Below, one piece after another: positions 9,071 to 17,509 of a stretch of DNA of 64,000 nt. Position 1 is the first letter of the stretch. Each line of letters opens with the position of its first letter. Below the pieces are notes generated by a model. The model was not told the origin of the DNA. It saw only the letters and a list, made by a program, of their open reading frames with translations, and ran no database searches. The translations under genes and the position numbers were made by a program. This DNA is from Sphingorhabdus sp. 109 (GTDB taxonomy: Bacteria > Pseudomonadota > Alphaproteobacteria > Sphingomonadales > Sphingomonadaceae), in contig NZ_LR732707.1 in assembly GCF_902506555.1 (NCBI RefSeq), positions 1,889,138-1,953,137 of the forward strand. The letters are read 5' to 3'.

Positions 9071-9421
9071 ATGTTTGTTGCAGCTTATTGGTGGAAGGTC
9101 CATCCGGGCAAGGAGGAACAGTTCCGGGCAGCCTGGCGGCGCGGAACCCGGCTGATCCGGGAGAAATATGGCAGCCTCGGCTCCCGCCTGCACCGCGACC
9201 AGAACGGCCGCTTTATCGGCGTAGCCGAATGGCCGGACGAAGCCACGTGGCAAAAGGCCTTTGACGCCAAAATGATCTATGACGATCCGGAAACGCGACA
9301 GGCATTTGTCGATGCGGTCGCCGATACCGCCGACGAGCCGTTGCTGCTGATGCATGTTACCGACGATCTGCTCGATCACAGCGCGCCGGCCGCTCATTCT
9401 GCTGCTGGCACCACTAGGTAG
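9071..9421 (+). CDS. Antibiotic biosynthesis monooxygenase (ABM)-fold protein
   Basis: A 116-residue protein starting MFVAAYWWKVHPGKEEQF at an ATG preceded by GAGGAGA (9056-9062). The ferredoxin-like ABM pattern is visible: a first beta strand ending in a KPG-type turn, RGTRLIREKYGSLGSRLHRD in the middle, and a second strand FIGVAEWPDEATW. Members are small cofactor-free monooxygenases or haem-binding proteins; the substrate here is unknown. The last 15 residues are a low-complexity Ala/Ser/Thr tail. It lies 29 bases after the extensin-like gene, on the same strand. Confidence 0.75.
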   Translation: MFVAAYWWKVHPGKEEQFRAAWRRGTRLIREKYGSLGSRLHRDQNGRFIGVAEWPDEATWQKAFDAKMIYDDPETRQAFVDAVADTADEPLLLMHVTDDLLDHSAPAAHSAAGTTR

Positions 9422-9488
9422 CTATACGGATTGGCCCTCCCGCCGAAACCGGTGAAATATCGCGGCGGGTCAACAGGAGGATCTACCG

Positions 9489-10109
9489 GTGAACAGCAAG
9501 GCAAGCGCCATCGTCGATCGCATCCGCGGGCTTGAAGCGGAGCTTGAAATGCGGATCGCCGAAGAACGGGCCGAGATGGGCGAGCGGCTGGACAAGGGCC
9601 GGGCGGAACTCGACCGCGATCTCGAGGCGATGCACCGGTCGCTGCGTGTCGGTGTGCTGCGCTATATATCCGAGGCGCAACTGTCCGTGATCCTGACAGC
9701 GCCGGTCATCTATGCGCTGCTGCTGCCCTTTGCCTTTCTCGACCTGTCGGTCTCCATCTATCAGGCGATCTGTTTTCGCGCTTACGGGATCGAACGGGTC
9801 CGGCGGCGCGATTATATCGTCTATGACCGCGGGAAATTATCCTATCTGAACGCGATCGAGAAGATCAACTGCACCTATTGCAGCTATGCCAATGGCGTCA
9901 TCGCCTATGTCCGGGAGGTCGCCGGACGCACCGAGCAATATTGGTGCCCGATCAAACATGCGCTGAAGGTCGGCGGCCAGCACAAGCGGCAGCGCCTGTT
10001 CGAGGAATATGGCGACGGCGCGGACTATCGCCAGCGTCTGACCAGACATCGCGATGCGCTGAAAACGGACGAAAAGGCGGAGAGACGGGACAAGGACCCC
10101 GGACTATGA
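9489..10109 (+). CDS. Conserved membrane protein with coiled coil and Cys motif
   Basis: A 206-residue protein of unknown function. The first 60 residues are a charged, probably coiled-coil helix. They are followed by one long hydrophobic stretch (about residues 75-100, VILTAPVIYALLLPFAFLDL). A soluble part then contains CTYCSYANG and a later WCPIKHA, a possible Cys-based metal or redox site facing one side of the membrane. The C-terminus is strongly charged. The GTG at 9489 follows an AGGAGGA Shine-Dalgarno (9475-9481). The preceding ABM gene is on the same strand 67 bases away. Confidence 0.7.
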   Translation: MNSKASAIVDRIRGLEAELEMRIAEERAEMGERLDKGRAELDRDLEAMHRSLRVGVLRYISEAQLSVILTAPVIYALLLPFAFLDLSVSIYQAICFRAYGIERVRRRDYIVYDRGKLSYLNAIEKINCTYCSYANGVIAYVREVAGRTEQYWCPIKHALKVGGQHKRQRLFEEYGDGADYRQRLTRHRDALKTDEKAERRDKDPGL

Positions 10110-10203
10110 ACCGGCCGCCACTCCCCGGTCGGAAGCGGCAGGCCGCGCCAGCCACGGCCCTGCCTTCGCGCCATCCCGTTTCCGATATGGCATCCGCGGC
10201 TGG

Positions 10204-10626
10204 CTATTTTGAACCGACCGAGAGATCCTTGGTATAGGGCACGAAATCCCCGAAGGTGCAGCTGCCCATGGTCGCGCCGCTCATATTGTCGATCAGTTGG
10301 ATGATCTCTCCCGAGCAGAGCGAGCCGGTTGTACGCCGGTAGGACATTATATAGCGGTCCGCACCAGAACATCCGCCGGGCGGCTTGTTGATATAAATGG
10401 TCTTGGCATTGCGGCGCGACGCGAAGATCAGGATATCGTCGCTGATCACCGTCATTTTGCGCTGGTCATTCCGGTCGATGCAGGATTGTGCCTTGCGCGG
10501 GCTCCGCCCTTCAAGCTGCTTGTCGAGCTTTGCCTGCTGCTTTTCCGTAAGTTCGATCGTTTCGCCGCCACTGGCGGGCGCGGCAAGCAGCACCGCCGCA
10601 GGAAAGGCTAAAAGCAATTTTTTCAT
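10204..10626 (-). CDS. Secreted hypothetical protein
   Basis: A 140-residue exported protein that I do not recognise. The start MKKLLLAFPAAVLLAAPASG (ATG at 10626, Shine-Dalgarno GGGAG upstream) is a clean signal peptide, probably cut after ASG. The mature part has four cysteines (in SCID, GGCSG, LCSG and SCTFG), consistent with two periplasmic disulphides. It is convergent with the coiled-coil membrane protein. A longer frame to 10653 only adds residues before the signal peptide. Confidence 0.65.
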   Translation of the reverse strand: MKKLLLAFPAAVLLAAPASGGETIELTEKQQAKLDKQLEGRSPRKAQSCIDRNDQRKMTVISDDILIFASRRNAKTIYINKPPGGCSGADRYIMSYRRTTGSLCSGEIIQLIDNMSGATMGSCTFGDFVPYTKDLSVGSK

Positions 10627-10707
10627 AATCCATCTCCCGTTATCGATCCCCATCGACGCACATTATATCTACCTTCCGGCTGAACCGGGGCTGAAACGGA
10701 CGGGGAT

Positions 10708-11430
10708 TCAGAAATTATCCTTGGCCGTCCGCCGCGCGCCCAGCTCCTCGGCCGAGGCCGCCCGCATGAACGGGTTGGTGGCGCGTTCCTGCCGGATCGT
10801 CGTCGGCACCGTCGCCTCGCCCCGCGCGCGCAGGGTCAACACCTCGGCCATCCGTTCTTTCAGCGCAAGATTGTCGGGTTCCGCAACCAGCGCATATTCG
10901 CCATTGGCCTGGGTATATTCATGCGCGCAATAGATTTTGGTGGCTTCCGGGAGCGCCTCAAGCTTGCGCATATTGTCATACATCTGTTCGGCCGTGCCTT
11001 CGAACAATCGCCCGCAGCCCATCGCGAACAATGTATCGCCGACGAAGGCGACCTTCTCTGACGGGATATGAAAGGCAATATGACCGGCAGTATGGGCCGG
11101 CACGTCGATCACCTCGGCGGTCACATCACCCAGTTGCACCGTGTCGCCTTCCTTCACCTTTACGTCGAGGGTCGGGATTCGTTCCTGCTCCGCTTGCGGG
11201 CCGGTAATCCGGCAGCCGGTCGCTTCCTTGATCGCGGCATTGCCGCCGGTGTGATCGGGATGCCAGTGGGTGTTCCAGATCTGGGTGATTTTCCAGCCGT
11301 GCTTTTCCGCCTCGGCCAGCACCGGTTCTGCGACCGCCGGGTCGACCACCATTGTCTCCCGCGATTCCGGTTCGTGGACCAGCCAGACATAATTGTCGGA
11401 CAATACGGGGATTCTGATAATCTCAAGCAT
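10708..11430 (-). CDS. gloB: Hydroxyacylglutathione hydrolase (glyoxalase II)
   Basis: Cytosolic metallo-beta-lactamase-fold enzyme that hydrolyses S-D-lactoylglutathione to D-lactate and glutathione, the second step of methylglyoxal detoxification. The binuclear metal motif THWHPDH lies at 54-60, followed by the ligands in HTAGHIAF, FVGDTLF and CAHEYT. Its 240 residues match the family. GRLFEGTAEQMYDNM is a glyoxalase II signature that separates it from general beta-lactamase-fold hydrolases. It is divergent from a diguanylate cyclase gene, beyond which lies gloA. Confidence 0.95.
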   Translation of the reverse strand: MLEIIRIPVLSDNYVWLVHEPESRETMVVDPAVAEPVLAEAEKHGWKITQIWNTHWHPDHTGGNAAIKEATGCRITGPQAEQERIPTLDVKVKEGDTVQLGDVTAEVIDVPAHTAGHIAFHIPSEKVAFVGDTLFAMGCGRLFEGTAEQMYDNMRKLEALPEATKIYCAHEYTQANGEYALVAEPDNLALKERMAEVLTLRARGEATVPTTIRQERATNPFMRAASAEELGARRTAKDNF

Positions 11431-11539
11431 GGCGTCAAATTACTCCGCAAATTTTATCCTGTCGATATTTAACCGCAAAATAAGAGTTTTAACCTAATCG
11501 AACGGGCTCTGCAGCAGTGATTTTGGGAAGGGGCGTGAT

Positions 11540-13264
11540 TTGCGCTTGTTTGTCGCGTTTCTGGCCTATTTGTGCCTCTGGTCTCCGGCTCTGGCCGAAG
11601 TCCCGATGGCCAACCGGCTGTGCACGCAAAGCAGCGCCGCGGACGTGACCGCGGAAAGCCTGCTGCAATCGGGCAATGCCTTCGACTGTTCCGATAGTAA
11701 ATATGCGCTCGACGGTCCACGCGTCTGGGTCAAGATTCCGTTTCTTGCCGACCGGCTCCCGCCCGGCTCGGTCGAGGTCCAGGGCGACAATAATGGCCTG
11801 ACAACGATGCAGGTCCATGCGCAACTGGACGATGGCAGCCTGATCTCGTCCAGTTTCTCCGAGCAGCAGGTGATCGATAGCTGGCGCCCGAAGGGCCATT
11901 ACGGGCTTCCCGTCCCGGGCTCGGAAAATCCGGAGCTGCGGAACCGGATAACGCATGTCTATATCGCCATCGACAACCCGAAAGTGGTCAGCAGCATGTC
12001 GCTGATCCAGTTGGCATCAAAAGACAAATGGGACGGGCTCAAACTGCCGCTTTCGATCATGTTCGGCGTCCTGTGCGGCATGGTGATCATGCCGCTATTC
12101 TACCATATCTTCTTCTATGCCGCGCTGCGCTACAGTTTCATGCTCTGGCATAGCGCGATGATTGCCGCGACGGTCGCCTACACGTTCAGCTCCTCCGGCC
12201 TGATGTTTCTGGCCTTCCCCGAGACCAGCCTGCTGGCGAAGATGCTGATCAACTACTGGGCGCTGGCCATTGCGGTTGCAGCCAGCGGCTTTTTCCTGAT
12301 CCGCTTCATCGAACCGGGCAAGATCGCGCCATGGCTGCGAAACGGGATCATCCTCTCGTCGGTTCTGCCGGTCTTCGTCACCGCTTTCGTCCTGAGGATC
12401 GACGAGGGCTATGACATGGATGCCCGCAACTATTATCACGCGTCCTTTCTGCCGGCCTTTTTTATCGTTCTCTACGCGATGGGGCACGCGCTGCGCCGCG
12501 GCAGCAAGGCCATCTGGTTTCAGATTGCCGGGTGGACACCCATTGTCTTTTTCGGCCTGGATCGGGTGGCGCGAGGCATGGACCTGTATATCGGCTGGCC
12601 GGCGCTGGACTATGGTCTCTATTTCGCACTGGTGCTGGAAACCATCATTCTCGCGCTCGGCGTCGCCAATCGCATCTGGCTCCTGCGCCAGAAGCATGAG
12701 AATACCCTCCGAAAACAGGTTGAACTGACCCTGCTTGCCGATACCGACGGCTTGACCATGATGAACAACCGCCGGTCCTTTGAGCGCGAATATCGGCGCA
12801 ATCAGCGCGACCGCCGCTATAGCCATCTTGCAATCATCGACATTGATTTCTTCAAACGGGTGAATGACCGCTACGGCCACGAGGTCGGGGATGAAGTCCT
12901 GCGGGTTGTCGGCCGGCAGCTGGATGGCACCGGCCATTTCGCAGCCCGTATCGGTGGCGAGGAATTCACCTTGCTGATCAAGGACAAGGGGCGTGACAAG
13001 CGCAGAAACTATCCGGCCAATGTCCTGACCGAAATTTGCGAGACACTGATCATGGCGGTGCATGAGGAAGTCCCGGAAATCCGGGAACCGGTCACCTTTT
13101 CGGTTGGCGTTGCATCGCTCGGCCGGCGCGATTCGCTGCGTAGTGCGATGGCGACCGCTGACCGGCGCCTCTATGACGCCAAGAAAAATGGCCGCAACCA
13201 GATTGTCTGGATCGATATTTCCTCGTCGGGACCGGTCAAACCGGCCGGCACCGCTTCGGTCTAG
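11540..13264 (+). CDS. 7TM-DISM diguanylate cyclase
   Basis: A 574-residue sensor that makes cyclic di-GMP. A signal peptide (1-20) and a periplasmic domain (about 21-165) of the 7TMR-DISM extracellular type come first. Seven predicted membrane helices (about 170-380) and a short coiled coil follow. The GGDEF domain (about 395-560) has DTDGLTMMNNRR and a catalytic GGEEF at 472-476. The residues before GGEEF (GTGHF) do not form the RxxD inhibitory I-site, so product inhibition is probably absent. The start is a TTG at 11540 with a GGAAGGGG Shine-Dalgarno. The periplasmic ligand is unknown; this family often senses carbohydrates. Confidence 0.88.
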   Translation: MRLFVAFLAYLCLWSPALAEVPMANRLCTQSSAADVTAESLLQSGNAFDCSDSKYALDGPRVWVKIPFLADRLPPGSVEVQGDNNGLTTMQVHAQLDDGSLISSSFSEQQVIDSWRPKGHYGLPVPGSENPELRNRITHVYIAIDNPKVVSSMSLIQLASKDKWDGLKLPLSIMFGVLCGMVIMPLFYHIFFYAALRYSFMLWHSAMIAATVAYTFSSSGLMFLAFPETSLLAKMLINYWALAIAVAASGFFLIRFIEPGKIAPWLRNGIILSSVLPVFVTAFVLRIDEGYDMDARNYYHASFLPAFFIVLYAMGHALRRGSKAIWFQIAGWTPIVFFGLDRVARGMDLYIGWPALDYGLYFALVLETIILALGVANRIWLLRQKHENTLRKQVELTLLADTDGLTMMNNRRSFEREYRRNQRDRRYSHLAIIDIDFFKRVNDRYGHEVGDEVLRVVGRQLDGTGHFAARIGGEEFTLLIKDKGRDKRRNYPANVLTEICETLIMAVHEEVPEIREPVTFSVGVASLGRRDSLRSAMATADRRLYDAKKNGRNQIVWIDISSSGPVKPAGTASV

Positions 13265-13273
13265 ATCAGACGC

Positions 13274-13717
13274 TTACCACTCGCCGATATTTTCCATGCT
13301 CGCCCAGGGTTCCTGGACCGGCATTCTATCGCCCTTCTGCAACAGCTCTACCGAGATATTATCGGGCGTGCGTACGAAGGCCATATGCCCGTCACGCGGC
13401 GGACGGTTGATCGTCACGCCGGCGTCCATCAATGTCTGGCACAGGGCATAGATATCGTCGACTGCATAAGCGAGATGGCCGAAATTGCGGCCCCCGTCAT
13501 ATTGTTCGGCCGGGCTGCCATCCTCGGCAGGCCAGTTATAGGTCAGTTCGACTTCGGCGATATCGGCCTGGCCCGGGGCGGCGAGAAAGATCAGGGTAAA
13601 GCGCCCCTGTTCGCTGTCGTAACGGCGCACTTCCTCCAGACCCAGCAAGCCGAAAAAGGCGATGGTCGCCTCCGGGTCACTGACTCTGAGCATGGTGTGC
13701 AGATATTTTATGGCCAC
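13274..13717 (-). CDS. gloA: Lactoylglutathione lyase (glyoxalase I, VOC family)
   Basis: Converts the methylglyoxal-glutathione hemithioacetal to S-lactoylglutathione. The protein has the two-module VOC layout with KYLHTMLRVSDPEATIAFF at the start and FGHLAYAVDDIYALC at the second module. Metal ligands are expected at the first His, at Glu in AEVELTYN, at the second-module His and at Glu in ISVELLQ. I prefer a GTG start at 13717 (GGAG six bases upstream). An ATG at 13729 adds four residues with a weaker ribosome site. About 147 residues. It is convergent with the diguanylate cyclase gene. Confidence 0.88.
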   Translation of the reverse strand: MAIKYLHTMLRVSDPEATIAFFGLLGLEEVRRYDSEQGRFTLIFLAAPGQADIAEVELTYNWPAEDGSPAEQYDGGRNFGHLAYAVDDIYALCQTLMDAGVTINRPPRDGHMAFVRTPDNISVELLQKGDRMPVQEPWASMENIGEW

Positions 13718-13825
13718 TATAAACTCCATTCGTCGCTATTCAGAAACGGTTCATCGCTGATATCGCAAAGCCGAACCGGGTCATTTGCAACAGCCTAAGC
13801 GGCTTTCGGACTGAGGGAAAGAGAG

Positions 13826-14545
13826 ATGAGCGAGAAATTTATCGAAAGCAGGAACAAGGTCTGGCTGACCAGCGCCGGATTGCTGACGGTCGGACTGATG
13901 GTGGGCGGCTATCTGCTCGGCGACGGGCTGCTGCGCGCGAAGATGGCGGACCGCAGCGTCACTGTGCGCGGCCTGGCAGAGCGCGAGGTGACCGCTGATC
14001 TGGCGACCTGGACCATTGCCTATAGCGCCCAGTCTAGCGATCTGCAGAGCGCCCAGACCGACATCGACCGCGACACGACCGCGATCACGGCCTTTTTCAA
14101 GGAGCTCGGTTTCGAGGCGGATGCGCTCAAGCCGACCGGCGCCAATGTGAATCAATATAGCAGCAATGGCATCCCGCAATATACGATCCGCCAGCGGCTG
14201 AGCCTGCGCACCAATGATATCGACAAGGCGCAGGCCGCCGTCGCGCGCCAGTTCGATCTGGTCCGGCGCGGCGTTGTGCTCGAGGACGGATCGGGCATGA
14301 GCTACACCTTCACCAAGCTCGACGAGATCAAACCGGAAATGGTCGCCGAAGCCACCAAAGACGCGCGCAAGTCAGCGGAGCAGTTTGCCGAGGATAGCGG
14401 GACCGATGTCGGTGGCATCAAATCTGCCACCCAGGGCTATTTCAGCATCAACAGCCGCGATGGTGATGCCGGCGGTTACGGCGTCACCGATACGCCGTAT
14501 AAAAAGGTCCGCGTGGTCACGACCGTCAATTTCTATCTCGACTGA
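13826..14545 (+). CDS. SIMPL-domain (DUF541) periplasmic protein
   Basis: A 239-residue protein with one N-terminal membrane anchor (LLTVGLMVGGYLLGDGLL) and a SIMPL domain. The domain begins with DRSVTVRGLAEREVTADLA and contains the repeated beta-alpha units typical of BP26/YggE-like proteins, ending in KVRVVTTVNFYLD. Relatives form oligomeric rings in the cell envelope and are linked to oxidative-stress tolerance; the precise role is unknown. The Shine-Dalgarno is GGGAAAGAGAG before the ATG. Confidence 0.85.
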   Translation: MSEKFIESRNKVWLTSAGLLTVGLMVGGYLLGDGLLRAKMADRSVTVRGLAEREVTADLATWTIAYSAQSSDLQSAQTDIDRDTTAITAFFKELGFEADALKPTGANVNQYSSNGIPQYTIRQRLSLRTNDIDKAQAAVARQFDLVRRGVVLEDGSGMSYTFTKLDEIKPEMVAEATKDARKSAEQFAEDSGTDVGGIKSATQGYFSINSRDGDAGGYGVTDTPYKKVRVVTTVNFYLD

Positions 14546-14589
14546 AGGCACTGGGCGCAACGGGCCTGCGGGTCACCTTGCGGGAAGAA

Positions 14590-15420
14590 TTATTCCGTGG
14601 CGCTGGCCCGCAATTGCTCGAGATAGCGTACCGCGGTTTTGGCCGAGGGGCTGTCGGGTCCGAATTTTACCGCCTGTTCCCAATTGCTTTCGGCATTCAC
14701 AACATCGCCCGCTTCATAGGCGATATTACCCGCTTCAAGCGCGATTGCCGGATCGGTGACCGCCAACCCTGCCGCCACCGCAATATCCGCTTTTGCCAGT
14801 GCAAGATCGCCCATCCGCCGCGCCAATGTGGCCGACAGCAGCCAGCCGAGCGGATCCTCGGGGACGAGATCATGAACCAGCACAAATTGCTGCTTCGCCG
14901 CATCATATTGATTCATCGCGACATATATACGCGCCATGTCGAGATGCACTTCGCCCTTCAGCAGGGCGTCCAGCTGATCCTGCTCCAGCGCCGAGCCGAG
15001 ATATTTCAGAGCCGCCGCATTGTCACCGGCGACGAAGGCCGCATTGCCGGCCTGTGACCAGAAAATCGCGGCGCGATCATCGCCCGCGGTTTTCGCTCCT
15101 TCTGCCGCCAGCACAAAGGCGGAAACGGCCTTCGGCCATTGCTCCAGCTCTGCATAAGCGAAGCCGAGACAATTGCGCGCGAGATAGCCGCCGCCCTCAA
15201 TCTGCCATCCATTGGCAGCGAGCAATCCGTTATCGGGATCCTCCGCAGCCTGGTCGATACATTGGTTGAAACGGATATCGGCCGGGCTTTTCGGCGCGAG
15301 CGGCAGCTGACCGGCGGGGGCTTCGGTCCGCGGTTCCGATGGCCGCATCAGGGGGTCAATCGGAGAACCATAAGGGGTTGCCGATTGCAGCAGAAGCGGC
15401 AGAACTAGAGAAGATATCAT
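14590..15420 (-). CDS. TPR-repeat exported protein
   Basis: A 276-residue protein starting MISSLVLPLLLQSATPYG, a short signal-like segment. The remainder is helical with TPR-like repeats, for example LARNCLGFAYAELEQWPKAV, AGNAAFVAGDNAAALKYLG and LEAGNIAYEAGDVVNAESNWE. Such repeats usually mediate protein-protein contacts. It is transcribed convergently with the SIMPL gene and upstream of an ABHD10-like hydrolase gene (41 bases away, same strand). No specific function can be assigned. Confidence 0.75.
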   Translation of the reverse strand: MISSLVLPLLLQSATPYGSPIDPLMRPSEPRTEAPAGQLPLAPKSPADIRFNQCIDQAAEDPDNGLLAANGWQIEGGGYLARNCLGFAYAELEQWPKAVSAFVLAAEGAKTAGDDRAAIFWSQAGNAAFVAGDNAAALKYLGSALEQDQLDALLKGEVHLDMARIYVAMNQYDAAKQQFVLVHDLVPEDPLGWLLSATLARRMGDLALAKADIAVAAGLAVTDPAIALEAGNIAYEAGDVVNAESNWEQAVKFGPDSPSAKTAVRYLEQLRASATE

Positions 15421-15461
15421 CAGAGATATGCCTGTTATAACATTGTTTCAGCGCCCAAAAA

Positions 15462-16208
15462 TCATCCCAATCGTGCAACCACGTCGATCAGCAGGGCGAT
15501 ATCCTGATCCCGGGACAGCCGGTGATCGCCATCCTTTACCAGATGGACCTGCACATCGTCTGAACGGATTTTCTTGGCCAGTTCCAGACTATATGCCCAC
15601 GGCACGTCGCTATCCTTCTGTCCGTGCAGCAGGCGCACCGCCCCGTCGAAGGCTATTTCCCGGTGCAGCAGGCGATTGGCTTCGCCCGACTGCCAGAAGA
15701 CCTGTGTCGTGACATAGGGCTCGTCGGAATATTCGCTGGATTCCTCGAGCTTGCCGTCGCGGAGAATCGTCATCTTTTCATCCTGCGTGAAGCCCCAGTC
15801 GGTAAAGTCCGGAGCCGCGGCAATACCGACCAGATTTTTCACCCGCATCGGCCGCGACAGCGCGACCAAGAGCATCAGCCAGCCGCCCATAGACGAGCCG
15901 ACCAGAGTGATCGATCCCGATGTCAGCTTGTCGATCAGGAACAGCACATCCTCGCGCCAGTCGATCAGGCTCTGATCTTCGAAATCGCCGCCGCTGGCAC
16001 CGCAACCGGCATAGTCCAGCCGCAACATGGCCCTGCCCTGCTGCTTGGCCCAGACATCAAGAGCCAGCGCCTTGCCGCCTTCCATATCCGACATATAGCC
16101 GGGCAGGAACACCAGCGTGGTGCCCTTCACCCCCGCCATGGGCGGCGTGTAGCAATAAGCCAGAGACGCGCCGCCGGGACGCTGGAGATACAAGATTTCG
16201 TCTTCCAT
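15462..16208 (-). CDS. Alpha/beta hydrolase (ABHD10/BPHL-like)
   Basis: A 248-residue serine hydrolase. The nucleophile elbow is VGSSMGGW, with a DYAGCGASGG segment before it and a DGDHRLSRDQD stretch holding the catalytic His near the C-terminus. The order GYMSDMEGGKA, LRLDYAGCG, WREDV, GSSMGG resembles mitochondrial ABHD10 and bacterial acyl-thioester or ester hydrolases. The start is MEDEILYLQRP at 16208. The frame continues upstream to 16370, but only through a palindromic repeat, so that extension is rejected. Substrate unknown. Confidence 0.85.
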   Translation of the reverse strand: MEDEILYLQRPGGASLAYCYTPPMAGVKGTTLVFLPGYMSDMEGGKALALDVWAKQQGRAMLRLDYAGCGASGGDFEDQSLIDWREDVLFLIDKLTSGSITLVGSSMGGWLMLLVALSRPMRVKNLVGIAAAPDFTDWGFTQDEKMTILRDGKLEESSEYSDEPYVTTQVFWQSGEANRLLHREIAFDGAVRLLHGQKDSDVPWAYSLELAKKIRSDDVQVHLVKDGDHRLSRDQDIALLIDVVARLG

Positions 16209-16222
16209 ACATTCATCCGTCT

Positions 16223-16370
16223 GTGTGTCCCGCGGAGGCGGGGATCCATCTCCTGTCCTATAGTTCAAACACGGTAGATGAGAAGGCACGTTGACGCGCG
16301 GTCGACAGCACAACCCAATCTGTCGCCAGAATATGGTTCGGGAGATGGGCACCTGCACGCGCCGGCGCAC
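16223..16370. repeat. Palindromic intergenic repeat, copy B (diverged)
   Basis: The left arm at 16223-16253 (GTGTGTCCCGCGGAGGCGGG, then ATCCATCTCC) is close to the arms of the copy at 1193-1282. The right arm at 16341-16370 begins GGAGATGGGCACC and is more diverged. The arms enclose about 87 bases, longer than copy A. The element abuts the stop codon of the gene at 16370-16717 and makes up most of the gap before the hydrolase. Confidence 0.55.
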
Positions 16371-16717
16371 TAAGTAGCAGCAAAATAGACAATTGCGAGA
16401 CAGAGAAAAGCGATGACCAACATGCCGATATTGGACAGCAGCGGCGTCTTGGCCCGGGGCAAGACCGAGACTAGTTCGGCTGGCACTTCACCCTTGAACC
16501 CGAGCTTCCATTTGGGCCGATCCCTGATCCCATCCTCCAGGCCGAAAACATGAGAATCGCCCTGCTTGCCGCGATAGACAAGATCTCCGAAAAAATAGAC
16601 ATCGCTGCGCCATTGCTGCTCGTACAGCGTGAAACTCTTGCCTATCACCTCGATCCGCACCCGCCGTTTGAGCGCGCTGTCGCCATCGATAAGCCAAACA
16701 TGGGGAGCAGCAGACAT
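16370..16717 (-). CDS. Small C-tail-anchored hypothetical protein
   Basis: A 115-residue protein with a soluble beta-rich N-terminus (VWLIDGDSALKRRVRIEVIG, YFFGDLVYRGKQG) and one hydrophobic segment at the C-terminus (NIGMLVIAFLCLAIVYFAAT). The topology is that of a tail-anchored protein. It ends directly at the palindromic repeat copy B. No family recognised. Confidence 0.6.
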   Translation of the reverse strand: MSAAPHVWLIDGDSALKRRVRIEVIGKSFTLYEQQWRSDVYFFGDLVYRGKQGDSHVFGLEDGIRDRPKWKLGFKGEVPAELVSVLPRAKTPLLSNIGMLVIAFLCLAIVYFAAT

Positions 16718-16770
16718 AGGCGAAGCTTAAGCCAAGAGGCCGTCCGGTGCATCACAAATCTTTGCCCCCC

Positions 16771-16962
16771 TTAATCGCGCAGGAATATCTCTTCGATCGG
16801 CATGGCAAAAAGGTCTGCAATGCGGAACGCCAGCGGCAGGGACGGATCATATTTCCCCGTCTCGATCGCGTTGACCGATTGCCGCGAAACCTTGAGCCGG
16901 TCAGCGAGATCCGCCTGCGACCAGTCGCGCTCGGCGCGGAGAACCTTGAGCCGGTTCTTCAT
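16771..16962 (-). CDS. Small XRE-type helix-turn-helix regulator
   Basis: A 63-residue DNA-binding protein made almost entirely of one HTH_3 domain: LRAERDWSQADLADRLKV, SRQSVNAIETGKYDPSL, and a C-terminal FAMPIEEIFL. This single-domain form is typical of regulators co-transcribed with a membrane protein. Its ATG overlaps the stop of the upstream membrane-protein gene by four bases (16959-16962), so the products are coupled. The palindrome GACAT-A-ATGTC before the operon (17510-17520) is a reasonable operator candidate. Confidence 0.88.
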   Translation of the reverse strand: MKNRLKVLRAERDWSQADLADRLKVSRQSVNAIETGKYDPSLPLAFRIADLFAMPIEEIFLRD

Positions 16963-17390
16963 GCGTTGAGTCCGCGCATACGATAGAAAAAATAGCCGAG
17001 GCCCCAGGACGATATCAATATCGCCACGAGATTGTCCGCGCTCATCGTGCCCAGCTGCTTTTCGAAAACAAGCCAGACCATATTGGCAAAAATGGCGGTG
17101 ATGATCGCGACAATGGCGCCATTGGCCATCATCTGGAAAAAATAATCCTCCAGTTTGCGGCGGTCCAGCGCGGCTGCATAAGTTGCGATATAGGATATCA
17201 GCAGAACCAGCAGCGATGCGCCGATAATCTTGACGGCCGGCGTGACATTGGCCTGGCGCACCTCGTTCGGGTCGAATATCGAAACCGCGAGCAGGCTGAG
17301 ACCGACCAGCAGGATGAAGCCGAACATCCAGTCCGGTTTCAGCAGGCGGCAGAATCGCTGCCAGATGCCGGGAGAGGCGTTGCCGGTCAT
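16959..17390 (-). CDS. Multi-pass membrane protein of the XRE operon
   Basis: A 143-residue protein with about four hydrophobic segments (WMFGFILLVGLSLLAVSIF, VKIIGASLLVLLISYIATYA, ANGAIVAIITAIFANMVWLV and LVAILISSWGLGYFFY). The frame is open to 17501, but the extra 37 residues are highly charged and overlap a better-supported short gene in another frame. The ATG at 17390 (MTGNASPG) overlaps that short gene's stop as ATGA, the same arrangement as at its own 3' end. This start is therefore preferred. Function unknown. Confidence 0.75.
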   Translation of the reverse strand: MTGNASPGIWQRFCRLLKPDWMFGFILLVGLSLLAVSIFDPNEVRQANVTPAVKIIGASLLVLLISYIATYAAALDRRKLEDYFFQMMANGAIVAIITAIFANMVWLVFEKQLGTMSADNLVAILISSWGLGYFFYRMRGLNA

Positions 17391-17485
17391 CCCGTCGCTC
17401 CCAGCAACAGGATCACCAGCGCCGCCCACATCGCGATATTTTCGTTCGGAGTCATCGCGCGCCCCTGGCATTTTCTCATTCTCAT
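17387..17485 (-). CDS. Tiny membrane peptide, first gene of the XRE operon
   Basis: A 32-residue frame whose C-terminal part (IAMWAALVILLLGATG) would cross the membrane. GGAGG lies six bases before the ATG at 17485. An internal ATG at 17455 also has an AGGGG site and would give 22 residues. The stop overlaps the next ATG in the four-base ATGA pattern seen again at the following junction. The consistent overlap and strong ribosome site support a real gene below normal length cut-offs. Function unknown. Confidence 0.5.
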   Translation of the reverse strand: MRMRKCQGRAMTPNENIAMWAALVILLLGATG

Positions 17486-17509
17486 CGTCAACCTCCATCA
17501 AGCTGCATA

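Noticed and set aside
16209-16370. Upstream extension of the ABHD10-like hydrolase
   Set aside because: It translates the palindromic repeat copy B, not a conserved domain.
17391-17501. Acidic N-terminal extension of the XRE-operon membrane protein
   Set aside because: A short membrane-peptide gene in another frame has the strong GGAGG site and an ATGA overlap with an internal ATG.
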